A DNA stretch of 64,000 nt from Antedon mediterranea (taxonomy: Eukaryota; Echinodermata; Crinoidea; Comatulida; Antedonidae), in assembly GCF_964355755.1 (NCBI RefSeq), contig NC_092678.1:7722922-7786921 (forward strand). Direction: 5' to 3'. The position numbers and the translations under genes are program-made. The notes below the pieces were generated by a model that saw nothing but the letters and a program-made list of their open reading frames with translations, had not been told where the DNA came from and did no database searches. This document shows positions 22,030 to 33,393 of the stretch, piece by piece. Numbering within the stretch: the stretch's first letter is position 1; the number at the start of each line of letters is the position of its first letter.

Positions 22030-22541
22030 AGCAAAGGCATCTGTAGCGCTAGGAGATGGCCAGGCGAGAGGCTATAAGTGACTACATCTTCATTTTGCTC
22101 GTTCTTCGAGCATATGGAATCGTTATCAGTGAGATATTGCATTACCCTTTCTTTCGGGTCATCTGTAGGAAGGTTAATTTCACTACCTGCCTTAGAATTT
22201 GCAGCTTCTTCTAGTGTAGCTGCTTCAGCTTCTGCTGCTGCTGCGTCCTTTTCAGCTTCCAACAACTGTATTTGGGCACTTTGCCGTTTCATTTCTGCCT
22301 CTTGAAATGCCATCCTTTGTCTAATCTGTGTTTGTTGGCGTGTGAAATCCAATTTCACTTTACTCGCTTCCGCCTTGGCACGAGCTTTTGATGCCACAGA
22401 ACTGCGGGATGAACATGAGCTGGAACTGGTGCTTCGTTTTGAACTCATCTTGTTTGGGGCGTCTTGCCCTTGTCCACTTTTTTCTTCACTATGTGTCACA
22501 CCATAGCCTTCGTTGTATGGTTGACCTGACCGTGTTGTCAT
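22026..22541 (-). CDS. BEL/Pao upstream gag ORF
   Basis: 171 codons beginning MTTRSGQPYNE. A Ser-rich stretch is followed by a basic and Ala/Glu-rich region (residues about 60-115: RQQTQIRQRMAFQEAEMKRQ, then QLLEAEKDAAAAEAEA) that should form a coiled coil, typical of the N-terminus of BEL and related gag proteins. It ends in TGA overlapping the pol ATG (ATGA, 22026-22029). Pol could be made by termination-reinitiation or frameshifting; the sequence does not say which. Confidence 0.85.
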   Translation of the reverse strand: MTTRSGQPYNEGYGVTHSEEKSGQGQDAPNKMSSKRSTSSSSCSSRSSVASKARAKAEASKVKLDFTRQQTQIRQRMAFQEAEMKRQSAQIQLLEAEKDAAAAEAEAATLEEAANSKAGSEINLPTDDPKERVMQYLTDNDSICSKNEQNEDVVTYSLSPGHLLALQMPLL

Positions 22542-22603
22542 GATTAGTGATTAACGTCTGCCTGCAAGGTTTGGTGTAGATGTAATCGATGACCCTTTTT
22601 TAC

Positions 22604-22853
22604 TGTCACGGAACTAATAAATAAACATTTATCACACCGATCAGTATAACCAAGTCTTTATTCGTTTGAGTTTGTGTGTGTGTGTGTGGCTGTAAAAAAG
22701 GGTGTGAATCGACACCTCTTTCAATATCTTGCATAAAACATCGTTTTGAGATGAAAACAATATATGTGACTGCCGAGCCGCCATTAACACTTATCGAACA
22801 GTGGAGACAAACTATAGAGGGCGGTACGCATAACAAATTATCAATCGCGAACA
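22604..22853 (-). repeat. BEL/Pao 5' LTR
   Basis: 250 bp, identical by eye to the 3' LTR. Immediately downstream on the element strand is GTAAAAAAGGGTC, in the position of a primer-binding site. Five bases (TGTGC on the element strand, 22854-22858) separate it from the presumed target duplicate ATGGG. Confidence 0.9.
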
Positions 22854-22863
22854 GCACAATGGG

Positions 22864-23094
22864 AAATGCTGTTATCCTTTAATTTCAGTTACTGTCTGTA
22901 TGAACAAAACATCAAAAAATTACAGTTCGCTGCAGTTGAAATACTCAATACCGGAATGCAGGAGTTAATATGGATAGTATATACACATGAGTCACATTGG
23001 TATATGATACAGTATTTAGTGTCAGTACTGTAGTATGCCGGTAACACTAAGGCATATTACCAGAATTTTCCATACAAGCTTATGTGATATGTGA
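22864..23094. repeat. Left end of duplicated EGF-exon block (unit E)
   Basis: Matches 5660-5790 (GCTGTTATCCTTTAATTTCA, GGTATATGATACAGTA, TATTACCAG). Unit E has extra sequence relative to unit B and is interrupted at 23095 by a LINE. Confidence 0.65.
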
Positions 23095-23735
23095 CTATAC
23101 AACTCTTTATTCTTACCCCACATTGATTACTGCATCATGGTGTGGGGCTCAAGGCCTAGTCACATCTCTAAGATTCAGAAACTTCAAAATAGAGCTCTCC
23201 GAACTATTCTCCAAGTTCCTTACACTACTCCTTCCCGTCAACTTTTTAACACCATTTCTACTCTTACCGTTTCTCAACGTGCTGTCTATCAAACGGGCTG
23301 TCTTGCCTATCGAGCCTCTAACAATCTCGCCCCAACTAACATCTGCCGTGGGCTTGCCAGAATTACTGCCAATGGAAGAATGGCTACCCGGCAACTTTCC
23401 ATGGGTGATCTCGTTGTTCCAAGACCTCAGTGTGAACTTTTTAAACATTCTTTTAATTATAAAGGACCTACATATTTTAACTCGTTAGACGTTTCTATTA
23501 GAAATTGCAATACCTTTTTAAATTAAAGAATTTTATGCTTAATAATGACTCTTTTTAAATTGTTATCTTCTTGACCTTTATATTTATTCTTTATTCAATT
23601 TTAACTATTGTATTATATTTGTTACTTGTTATGTTTTATGTCGTATTGTTGAGGGCCCCTTAAAATCAGCTTCCGCTGGCTGGGTCACCCTCTTGAAACA
23701 TGGTTGAAGAAATAAATAAATAAATAAACAATAAA
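23095..23735 (+). pseudogene. 5'-truncated LINE, RT C-terminus and tail
   Basis: The frame 23137-23526 reads MVWGSRPSHISKIQKLQNRA, LRTILQVPYTTPSR and a C-terminal FKHSFNYKGPTYFNSLD, familiar from CR1/RTE-like ORF2 ends. It ends in a stop, a 3' UTR and an (AATA)n tail near 23735. It is inserted in unit E of the EGF duplication. Confidence 0.85.
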
Positions 23736-23788
23736 TTCAATTTCGTTCAAAACATTTTTTGACATATCAATTTGTTAGCCTGTCTTAA

Positions 23789-24393
23789 CACATTGACTGC
23801 CAAGGCATTTTCCGTAATTTCTGTCCCAGTGCCAAGTCCCGTTTACATATTAAATTACAGTTTGAAAGTGTAACATCTGGTCACAGACTATCATGATGTC
23901 ATTCAAAATACGATGGCGGGAAAAACCGTTGAGACGTATAAATACGTCACTGGCAATGGTCCAACAATTTTATTGACTTTGCCAGGAACGTAAATATACG
24001 TCGGGGATTTTCCGCGCTAAAATCGGTCAAACCTATCATCGAGAGATAAAAACAGTAAACCACACTGAATCATTTCATCCTTTATTATTTTTATTTACTA
24101 TTAGCGCAATTTATGACATGTTTGAGATGATTATATTGAGTGTGAGGGCGCCATCGTATCAACCATATTCAATGCATGAGGGAATAAACACAAACAAACA
24201 TATGACATTTATTTTTAGATTATCGTTTACGTACATCATTCATAAACTGCCATGCGATAATTCCTGTTCCAATCACCACTGCCAGCGATTCTACATACAA
24301 TACAAAAGTGCTACGATTTTGACGTAGTATTACGTCTTGGCAAGTAGCGACACGCAATTTTTGACGTATAAATACGCCGTGGCAGTGAACGTG
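23789..24393. mobile_element. piggyBac-like non-autonomous element, TTAA TSD
   Basis: 605 bp with inverted ends CACATTGACTGCCA and TGGCAGTGAACGTG, flanked by TTAA at 23785-23788 and 24394-24397. The empty site is visible in unit B, where GCCTGTCTTAAATTTATAG is uninterrupted (about 6165-6181). ACGTATAAATACG-type motifs recur near both ends and inside (about 23934, 23986, 24363). It has no transposase ORF. Confidence 0.88.
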
Positions 24394-24537
24394 TTAAACT
24401 CATAAAAAAGACATTTTTTATACTACAAAATTTACCTTTAAAAATGGAGGATGGAGGGGGTGTAGCCCTTCTGTGTATCTTGGACTTGTAATTTACAAAT
24501 TCTATTCTACTGAAATATAGGTAATAATATCAAATAC

Positions 24538-24651
24538 CTTCATACTGGCATCTCTCTCCTGCATATCCAGTTCTGCATAAGCACCAAAATTGATTTCCAT
24601 CAGAATAAACCTGACAGGATCCATCTATACAAGGATTTGATGAACATGGAT
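24538..24651 (-). CDS. EGF-like domain exon E (phase 1-1)
   Basis: 114 bp, acceptor AG at 24652-24653, donor GT at 24536-24537. Encodes PCSSNPCIDGSC ... NQFWCLCRTGYAGERCQYE, the most diverged of the five copies (D for N, V for A, DGNQ for YGYG, L and R changes), yet all six cysteines, the GY and both splice sites are kept. On the minus strand it lies upstream of exons D, C, B and A, and all joins would stay in frame. Confidence 0.75.
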
Positions 24652-25147
24652 CTATTCATTTTATTCAAATCAACAAAAAAACATAAAACTTCTGTTAGGA
24701 TGATATGATCATGCACATAAAGATATTATGTAGACTAATTGCACTGAAATTAATATTTTTAAATGTATTAAAATTATGTTAAAAGGAATTACTTTTTGAT
24801 ATTTTAAACAGCCAGATGACCAGTTTGAAGTTAACAAATGACAAGTTTTGTACAATAATTGCTAACAAACAACTTTTCTGTTGAATTCAATCAATACAAT
24901 TATATAACTTTTTCAAAGGCCATCACAGAAAAATAATTGTTAAAATAACAGGTTAAATAACCGTGCGAATAAATTACGACCAGTTTCTCGGCAGCAGAAA
25001 CATCAGAACAAATGTTGAATAACCTGTTAAATTGCAGCTTGAAAATAAGGTTTAAAACACCCACTCGATTAACCAATTATTGCTGTGCCAGTTTTAGCTG
25101 CAACTATCAACTATTGTATAGCGCAACGCCCTTTGACCACCATGAGC

Positions 25148-25425
25148 GCATTGTATTCGATTGATTGATTGATTGATTGATTGATTTTATTCGATATTCA
25201 TACACAAAAGTTACAATGTACAAAAAGAATACCAGGATAACCCATTAAGTCGACAAATAAAAAGTAAACTTATTTCCAATGGAGTCCAATCCGTATTAAC
25301 TGAAAAAGTGAGTGGTTGGGCCCAGTACAATATATCATTAAGTTGGACGCAGTAAAATTGGAAAAACAAGAAAATACATATAAGACAAGATAACATCAAA
25401 AAACAATATTAAAAAATAACGTTTT
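25148..25425 (-). mobile_element. CR1/L2-like LINE 3' end with (TCAA)n tail
   Basis: The same 3' UTR as 4065-4320, here with a longer (GATT)n/(AATC)n tail at 25155-25185. It splits the unit-E intron: the bases on either side (GCGCATT / GTTTTTTGAGAACC) are contiguous in unit D at about 11720-11755, apart from a short spacer. Confidence 0.82.
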
Positions 25426-25849
25426 TTGAGAACCACCCACTGATTTAAGGGCACAAATTATTTAGTCAAATATATCAATTACATTTTAAAACTTATTTTG
25501 AAATAACGGTTTAACAGACCCTATATTTGACCTTAGTCACCCTTTTTTTTTAAATAAAAAAAATTCTTGTTTGAATAATACCATAATCCATAGCCACTTT
25601 ACTGCCATTGCTTTATTTCAGTGTCATTATGTAATTGTTTTTTAGTTGAATCTGAAACGATGGGACCTGGGAAACTTAAGTTGCTTTTGAATTTATTGTG
25701 ATTTTCTGATTATTTTTCTTGTCTGTATACAGTAGATTCAAAATAAAAACAAACAAATATCACAAATTTAAAATGATTTGGGATTATTACTGTATTGCTA
25801 ATAATATGTTACTACATTAACAAATCAACAAATGATATACAGTAAAAGT

Positions 25850-26260
25850 ATATCCTTTGCTAGCCCATCATGGTTCAGGAATTATCTTAATGACTGCAAA
25901 CAATTTGTACAAATCAATAATTGTAAGTCATCTGCAAGTCAGGTTATATGTGGAGTGCCACAGGGTTCTGTTTTGGGCCCCTTGTTATTTTTAATTTATG
26001 TAAATGACCTATCTCAAGGAACTGACAATTTACGTGTGATCGCATTTGCAGATGACCCAACAGTTTTTTTCCAACATGATAATATAGATACCTTATTTAA
26101 TGTATTTAATAATGAATTACAAAAAATTAGCACCTGGTTTATTGCAAACAAATTGCTGATTAACTTAACAAAAACAAATTGTATTGTCTTTCATTCTCAT
26201 AAAAAAAGAATAAAATTCAACAACAATCGTAATATTTTTGTAGTGTTTTGATAAATGAAC
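25850..26260 (+). pseudogene. LINE RT palm fragment
   Basis: Encodes SWFRNYLNDCKQFVQINN, ICGVPQGSVLGPLLFLIYVN, then IAFADDPTVF at about 26040-26070, where the catalytic box is FADDP instead of FADDT, then a thumb start. The copy stops at 26251 and another LINE follows, so this is a truncated fragment. Confidence 0.85.
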
Positions 26261-26289
26261 ATCTAAACTGGACAGTTTTTAATAAAAAC

Positions 26290-28530
26290 AAAATATTAGA
26301 AAATAAAGCTAAACCTAAGGAACTCTGGAGAACTGAAAAATCTAGGTTATAGTAATAAGAACATAAGTGATGCAAAGATAGTGTTAAAAAATGGAGATAG
26401 TACTATAAATGACCCTAAAGGTATTGCAACCGAATTCAACAGATTCTATACTCACGTTGCTCAGGATCTCAGAAATAAGTTACCTCAACAAAGCAATCAA
26501 TATCTACCCGGTTCTAGTTACTTTAAAACTCATTATGATAAGAAAAATATTACCAAATTTAAGCTTGATCCTGTGAGTGAAGAATTTGTTGAAAAGTATT
26601 TAAGTTCACTAAATCCTAATAAAGCCACAGGACCAGACAACATCCTTGCTCGTTTTCTAAAAGATGGAGAAACTTTCTTAAAAGGTCCCCTAACCCATAT
26701 AATAAACCTTTCCCTTAACACTGAAATTGTACCAGACCAATTTAAAATAGCAAAAGTAAAGCCGATATTTAAAAAAGGCGATCGTACTGACACAAATAAC
26801 TACCGCCCTGTTAGCCTATTAAGTTGTACCTCTAAGATTCTAGAAAAGGCTGTGTATGTCCAGCTAGCCAGACACCTGGAAGATAATGATGTGATAACAG
26901 ATTCTCAGTCTGATTTCAGAGAAGGGTTTTCCACTGAAACCTGTTTTACTCATTTATTGGATCATGTGAAATCAAAAATGGCCAATGGGTTTCTTACAGG
27001 TATGGTTTTGCTGGACATTCGAAAGGCCTTCGATTCGGTCAATCACTTCATTCTTTGTGATAAACTCAGAAGAATCGGATGCGATTCAACTAAATGGTTC
27101 CGTTCTTACTTATCTAATAGGAAACAATTTGTTGAAATTAAGGGAGGTAAATAAAAAAATATGGCTATTGCACATGGCGTCCCCCAAGGGAGCATATTGG
27201 GACCTTTGCTGTTCCTAGTGTACATAAATGATGTTGTTTCATCAGTTGAATCAAAATGTAAAGTGCTACTATATGCAGATGACTGTGCCATCTTGTATTC
27301 AGACCGAAACCCTAATACTATTTCGGCTGTACTTAGTGCTTCGTTAAATCTTTGTAATGAGTGGCTTATTGATAACTGACTTACAATTCATCCAGGTAAA
27401 ACTGAATGCATTCTGTTGGGAACGAAACGTCGATTAAAAAATGTCTCATTCCAACTCAATGCCCTTGAATGTGATATACTGTAAAATCAACAGAGTCGGT
27501 AAGGTATTTAGGTGTCCAGATTGACCAACAGGCTTCTGGGAATCTGATTGCCAATTCAGTATATAACTAGCGCAAATAGCCATTTAAAATTTATGTACAG
27601 ACAATCCAAATATCTTGATTTTGGTAGTAGGAAACTTCTCTCTTCAGCTCTAATTCAGCCTCTTTTTGACTACTGTATGCTTTCCCAGCATAGTATGACT
27701 CTTCTCAGGTACACAAACACAGGCTTCAGACTATTCAAAACAAAATATTCAGATTTATTACTCAATCAGATGTGAGCTGAAATCAATCGGATATCTGAAC
27801 GTCCCAGAAAGAGTTAAGTTCAAATGTTTATGCAATGTATATAAATTTTTTAATAATTCTGCTCCAATGTATCTAAATAGTAACTTTGTTCGTATTGTTG
27901 ATTACCACTCTAGAAGGACACGTAGTGCCACAAATTTAAATTATAGGATTCAAATAATTAAGGGCTGCGAACAAAAAACTTTTTATTACAACTCAATAAA
28001 AGCCTGGAACGCTATACCATTATATGTTAAAAGTAATATTTCATTATAAAATTTTAAATTGGCACTAAAAAAGCATCTCCTCAACATTTAATTCTCATGT
28101 GCAATAAATTATAAAAAGGTTTTAGTATAATGCAATAAATCAATAATCTGTAAATTAAGAATAAATATAAATAAATAAGTGTAAAAATTAATTGTAATTT
28201 TTTTTACTTTAGTGCAATAAATCAATTTTTGTATATATCTCTTATAATAAATCTTTCTTAAAACTGTAAATTAGGACTAAATTTGTGTTAGATAAATTGT
28301 TATTTTTAAACTTTTATATTTTTATACCATTTATTTTAAGGATTCTTTTGATGTAATTTGTATGTTCTTTATCAGTTCCTTGTTTTTAGGACCCAAGTGG
28401 AAATAAGTTTTTAACTTTCCTTGGCATTCCTTGTAATCAAGGCCTGTGTTTCTGTGCAATTGTTTTTTCTACTTTTTATGCATTATATTTAATAGTTTTT
28501 TAACCTTGATTACTAAATAAAGAAATTCAA
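26290..28530 (+). pseudogene. Larger LINE ORF2 fragment with 3' UTR
   Basis: The frame 26381-27154 carries the RT fingers and palm (SLNPNKATGPDNI, FKIAKVKPIFKKGD, YRPVSLLS, FREGFSTETC, LLDIRKAFDSVNH). A short frame break precedes GVPQGSILGPLLFLVYINDV and the catalytic YADDCAI (27161-27300). Thumb and C-terminal pieces are scattered to 28049, followed by a 3' UTR with AATAAA near 28515. At least four frame breaks or stops. Probably CR1/Jockey-like. Confidence 0.88.
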
Positions 28531-28547
28531 ATTCAAAAAGACAGGTC

Positions 28548-29535
28548 ATCAACATTATATAGCAAATAAGATTTCCAAGAGTATTGGTGTAATAAATAAG
28601 CCTAAACATTTTTTCCCTTACAATATTTTAATACAACTTTATAACACACTTGTACTCCCTATTTACAATACTGTAACCTTATTTGGGCAGCTGACTACCC
28701 ATCTCATCTTGATAATCAAGAGGTTGTGCTTACTTAGAATTGGAAAATTATGGCTATATAACTTATATTTGCTTATGACTTTTATGTGCAGTTTTACATG
28801 GGTGAATGTTCATTTACTAATTAAACTATTTAAGCCAGAACTTATGTTGTATGCGTCTTTATTTATTATTCTATGAGTTTGTTAATCGCCGCTGTCTCCG
28901 AGTAGCAAAAAACTATTAAAGTTGCAAAAACGTGTAGAATTATGCATTTAGCTCCATTTGATTCTCATTCTGAACCATTGTTTAAGAAATCAAATATTCT
29001 TATAATTACTGATATCCATAACATTCAAATCTCTATTTTTATGTTTAAATTCATAAAGGGCTCACTACCTAAACCTATTCTTGAATTTTTTTCTAAATCT
29101 ACTGTTATAAACAAATATAATTTTAGAAATCTACGTAATTTACTTGTACCACTTGTTAGATTAACCAAATCTAAATATTGTATAACCTTCTCAGGACCAA
29201 CTCTGTGGAATGATTTAGATGATAAACTTACTGACTGTGAAACTTTAATAATTTTTAAGAAATATATAAAGTATTTTTATTTGTCTAAATACCATGAGTA
29301 AAAATATAACTGTCATTTACATATATTTATTTTCATAATTACTTATATAATTTGAAGTCTAAATAAGGCGTATACCTTTTTCCTTATTAAACTATTTCTA
29401 ATATTTGTTTTGTTAGGGGTCTGATTGAGACAAGTTTAATACTTCTAAACCAGATCCCAGCCAAAAAATAAGTAGAAATGTTATGTTAAAATGTTTAATA
29501 TTTATGTTAAATAATATGTTTTTTGGTTGAATAAA
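28548..29535 (+). pseudogene. LINE C-terminal fragment
   Basis: A degenerate RT tail at 28548-28700 (ILIQLYNTLVLPIYNTVTLF) is separated by a non-matching stretch from 28942-29301, which encodes a LINE C-terminal domain (FKFIKGSLPKPILEFF, FSGPTLWNDLDDKL). A 3' UTR runs to about 29535 with AATAAA near 29530. Confidence 0.75.
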
Positions 29536-29985
29536 TATTACAAAACACAAACCATGAGTATACATTATGCATGATGCTAATTAGGATTGTTTACAACTCG
29601 TCACGGATGAAGGCGTTTTTACACAGATCGCGAGGAAGTTTTATAATTATGCATACAGAGTAGCCAAATAAGCGCGTTGCATTAAGAGATATGTTTTGAT
29701 AGAAAACTTTGACTGAACCAAAAAACGTCTGTATTTCAGTTAAATGATTTTTTTTTTACTCATTTTTGGTGAAAATTAATAACTATTATGATACTTCAAA
29801 ATGACCCACTTTTTTTCGAAATCTTTTTTTTTTTTTTTTTTTGAATTTGACAAAGGGACAATACATCTTGTTAGAGAAGTGTACAGGTTAGAATAATAGA
29901 GAGAGCTACTGTACCTAAAAGCCACACAGAAAACATATTTAGCAATCTTTAATAATAGGTCAATTAATAACCTAAATCACATTTT
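29536..29985. other. No gene; traces of repeats
   Basis: A T-run (29826-29842) is followed by GGGACAATACATCTT, the right end of the TTAA-type MITE. 29942-29975 resembles 9075-9115. Nothing coding is seen. Confidence 0.4.
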
Positions 29986-29989
29986 ATTT

Positions 29990-30330
29990 TTCTTTTATTG
30001 TCATTTGCATATAAATACATTAAAATGAAATATATATATAGAAATTGTGTTTGCTCTGAGACACAAAATACAGATATAAATAAAAAAAAAAACACAATTA
30101 TAATGATACAATGTCACATCACTCTCGTACGGTTTCCCAACTAGTATTCAGTGCCCGAATGGCAGCTGGATAGAAGCTATTGCGAAACCTATTAGTACGA
30201 GAAGCGATGGACCGGTATCCTTAACCGCTACGTAACATCTCAAATACATTATGCCCTTAGATGGCTTGAATCTAGCAATATACAATGCCTTTTCTTAATT
30301 AAACGCTTCCCAAAAATGAATTCAATAGTG
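29990..30330 (-). pseudogene. LINE C-terminal end
   Basis: The minus strand at about 30120-30220 reads SRTNRFRNSFYPAAIRALNT then SWETVRE, a classic end of a LINE ORF2. The 3' UTR follows to the left. The upstream reading is degraded. Confidence 0.65.
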
Positions 30331-30345
30331 CTCTGTTCCATTCCA

Positions 30346-30900
30346 ATAATTCAATTCAATTCAATTTCTTTATTGCTGCAAATGCCATCAAGGGCTAATA
30401 TCTGCAAGTAAACATACTACATCATACAAACATAATTATACATATTAACATTTAAAATTTAAACACATAAAAATTATAGTCATTACTCATTAATAGTAGT
30501 AGTTGTTATTATTTTAATTATTGTAATTATTGTTATAATGATTATTGTTATTGTTATTATAATAATTAATAAAAGTGTAATAAATTATAGGTCACATCTT
30601 AAGGGCAGTTTTAATGTCAAGCACAGAAGAGGAAGACACGTTAAGATGAAAAGATAAGACGTGATGCATATTTGTTGTAGATCAGACTTATATTTATTTG
30701 TGGCCCCGGTGAACCACAAAACAATACTAAAGGTGAGTACACTTTCAATAACAGACTTATAGAAAAGTGTCATAATGAAAGTGTCCACTCCGAAGGATTT
30801 AAGTCTACGTAAAAAGTAAAGGCGTTGTTGGACCTTTTTAGTACACTTGGTAATATGGTCGTGCCATTTTAGATTGCTAGTGATCACCACACCAAGAAAC
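30346..30900 (-). pseudogene. LINE 3' end, same family as 13321-14064
   Basis: (GAATT)n tail at 30346-30366, a 3' UTR matching 13321-13620, and an RT C-terminal block (SNLKWHDHITKCTKKVQQRL, LYFLRRLKSFGVD) at 30770-30890. Confidence 0.8.
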
Positions 30901-30954
30901 TTAAAATTGTCTACAATTTCAACTTGAGAGTTATTTATTTATCAGCAGAAATTT

Positions 30955-31290
30955 AATATTATATTAATAGTAATATTATAAAATGATGTTTACTTCTATT
31001 TTTTAAAGTCAAATATGTAAATTAAAATAGTAGGGTTTTTAGGCCAAGTACAGTATTATCTCAGCTCAATAAATGCTGATCACTAATAACTTTTTGCCAC
31101 TGTGAAGGGTTTTCTGCCTGTTCTGCCCACGTCTTTAGTAGATATCGGCATTGTAAACTTGCTTTATAAAATTATAAATAAAAACAAAACAAGGTTCCGA
31201 AAATGGTACAGTTCAAAATGCGGTGTGCAATCAATTATCAACCTAAAATCAACATGCGCACTGTAGTGTATAGGGCTGTAATTGTATGCG
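30955..31290. repeat. Duplicated block matching 14755-15050
   Basis: Shared words (AAAATAGTAGGGTTTTT, GTACAGTATT, AACTTGCTTTATAAA, CCTAAAATCAACATGCGCAC) in the same order and orientation. With units D and E this indicates that one long segment was duplicated and then filled with different transposons. Confidence 0.6.
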
Positions 31291-32235
31291 TGTATTTGGG
31301 CTTACAATATTAAATTGTAACTTCCTTCCCATTGCTTTGGCTAATTGACCTCTCTGTTATACTTAATATACAGTACTGGCTACGTAGTATAGAATGGGTT
31401 TACGATGGAATCGGTCGCGTCTGAAATCGGTCGCGTTTGAAATCGGTCGCGATAAAATCAACTTCCGGTATTTTGTATGGCGTGCCGCTAGAGCTATACT
31501 TTTGATGATATCGGTCGCGTTTGAAATCGGTCGCGTTATTTTGTATGGAGCAGGATGCATGCTAGCGAGATATACATTACCTTCGTATTTAATTGATATC
31601 TTTTAGGAACTAGATTATTTATGTGGATATTTTTTATTTGGTTAAATATTTATTATCAATCATTAATTTTTTATTTTTTTATTTTACAGGCTTCAAAATG
31701 GCCATTTCTAAACACGTTAAATATTATATTAGGCATAATATTATGTTAGGTATACAATAATTTACCTCTATTTATATGTACTGTAATTAATATATTATAT
31801 AGAGAATAATACGTCCCTTATTATGCGAACAATTATGTAAAAGAGAACAATTATTTAAAAACAATAAGTGTTACAATGTATAGCCCGTAAAGCCAGCGTA
31901 TCCATTTTTATACTATGCATACTGTGGCAGATGATATCATATCCATGTCGTTAACAACTGACTATTCGATCACCTTATATTTATTTCTATTTTATTTATG
32001 TCCGTACGAATGATTATTAGTGTTGAGGCAAATCATGTGTATATTTTTATTTCTGTTTAAAATAGTTTTTAGTATAAATGATCATTATATGCGGATGGTT
32101 AAAAGGCAACTTACTGAAATAAACCTCCAAATAAGCCATATCGGAGATGGGCGTTCTATGATCTTGCAGTAATTTCCTCTAACAGTATGTTATTTTGCTG
32201 ATGGGGATTCCCCTTTTTAAAAAAAACACGCACTA

Positions 32236-33103
32236 GTGTGTCAAATCATGGACAAAACACGTACGTTCGTTGTACATGGCCAGGTAAAGATGACGTATAA
32301 TACTAATAACAATGATGAAAATTATCGTAGCGAAATACAAAGATTTGTTAAATTTTGTGACGATAATTATCTCCAAATAAATGCATCAAAAACAAAGGAG
32401 ATGATCATTGATTTTAGGACTAAACATAAATTTAATTTTCAACCAATCACTATCAAAGGTAAAGAAATTGAAATTGTTGACCAGTACAAGTATCTAGGAA
32501 TTGTTTTCAATGATAAACTGAGTTGGGGAGACCATATAGACTTCATCAGCAAAAAATTAAGTCCCAGAATGTATTGTATGAGAACTTTATATAAATTTAA
32601 CTCCTGTGATTTGATGTTACTCTCGTTCTATAGATCCGTTATATGTAGTGTTTGGACGTATTGCCTCTCCTGTTGGGCTGGTAATGTTACCGGAGGGAAT
32701 AAAGGACGCCTTGAAACTTTCATCCGTCGGGCTGGTAAAATGATTGGTCTGGAACTGCCTTCCTTTACCGATGTGCACCTAGAACACCTCCAGAAAGATT
32801 TCGAACGCATTGAGTCGGATGCCTCTCATCCTCTCCACAAAGTGATCATAGACCAACTTAATCCAAGTGGTAGATTGAGGCTCCTCAGTGTGAAAACAAA
32901 TCGATTTGCTAAATCCTTTATTCCCTCCGGTATCATCCAGTACAACAGGAAGTCAAGAAGATAATTTTATATTGTAATTTTTTAGATGTTTTTATATGAA
33001 TGGTTTTATGCTATATTTGTTTTTATAGTGTTTTCTTTGTTATTATGACGAGCAATGAATTTCCTTTTTGAGGATCAATAAAAGTTATCTTATCTTATCT
33101 TAA
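32236..33103 (+). pseudogene. LINE RT thumb/C-terminus with (TTATC)n tail
   Basis: The frame 32236-32964 includes LQINASKTKEMIIDFR, YKYLGIVFNDKLSWGDHIDF, FYRSVICSVWTYCLSCWAGN and a C-terminal part. The tail AGTTATCTTATCTTATCTTA at 33085-33103 is of the L2 type. It is nested in the 3.3-kb inverted-end element. Confidence 0.85.
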
Positions 33104-33393
33104 TAACCATACGTTATAGGCCTCCTGCACGTGTTTTTGTGAAACAATGTATATAATTTACGTATATACGTCGGCGATACTATAGTTTTTAATTTGAATA
33201 TTTTTTATTTCTTCATTTATAATAATCATTTAATGTATAATTAAGTACAACTCAGTGTCTCACATCCATTATGCCGTTCAGAAATCTAAATGTTTAAATA
33301 TCAGTGCAGATTAACTCTTTGAGAATCGTGTCTACCTTAAATATTATTCTCACATCATCATTTCGTAATTAATTGTGATTAAAAAATACGCAG

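Larger units (their letters stand above)
16485..22858 (-). mobile_element. Nearly intact BEL/Pao LTR retrotransposon
   Basis: Two 250-bp LTRs (16485-16734 and 22604-22853) are identical by eye and bracket gag and pol on the minus strand. The LTRs start TGTTCGCG and end CCGTGACA on that strand. A purine-rich tract (GGGGGAG) precedes the 3' LTR. ATGGG lies directly outside the left LTR (16480-16484) and again at 22859-22863, 5 bp beyond the right LTR, so the target duplication is present if the 5' LTR carries five extra bases. Identical LTRs imply a very recent insertion. It landed in the duplicated block that carries EGF exon E. Confidence 0.92.

Noticed and set aside
17335-22305. Several plus-strand ORFs of 65-117 codons across the BEL element
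   Set aside because: They are antisense shadows of the gag-pol ORFs and show no domain.
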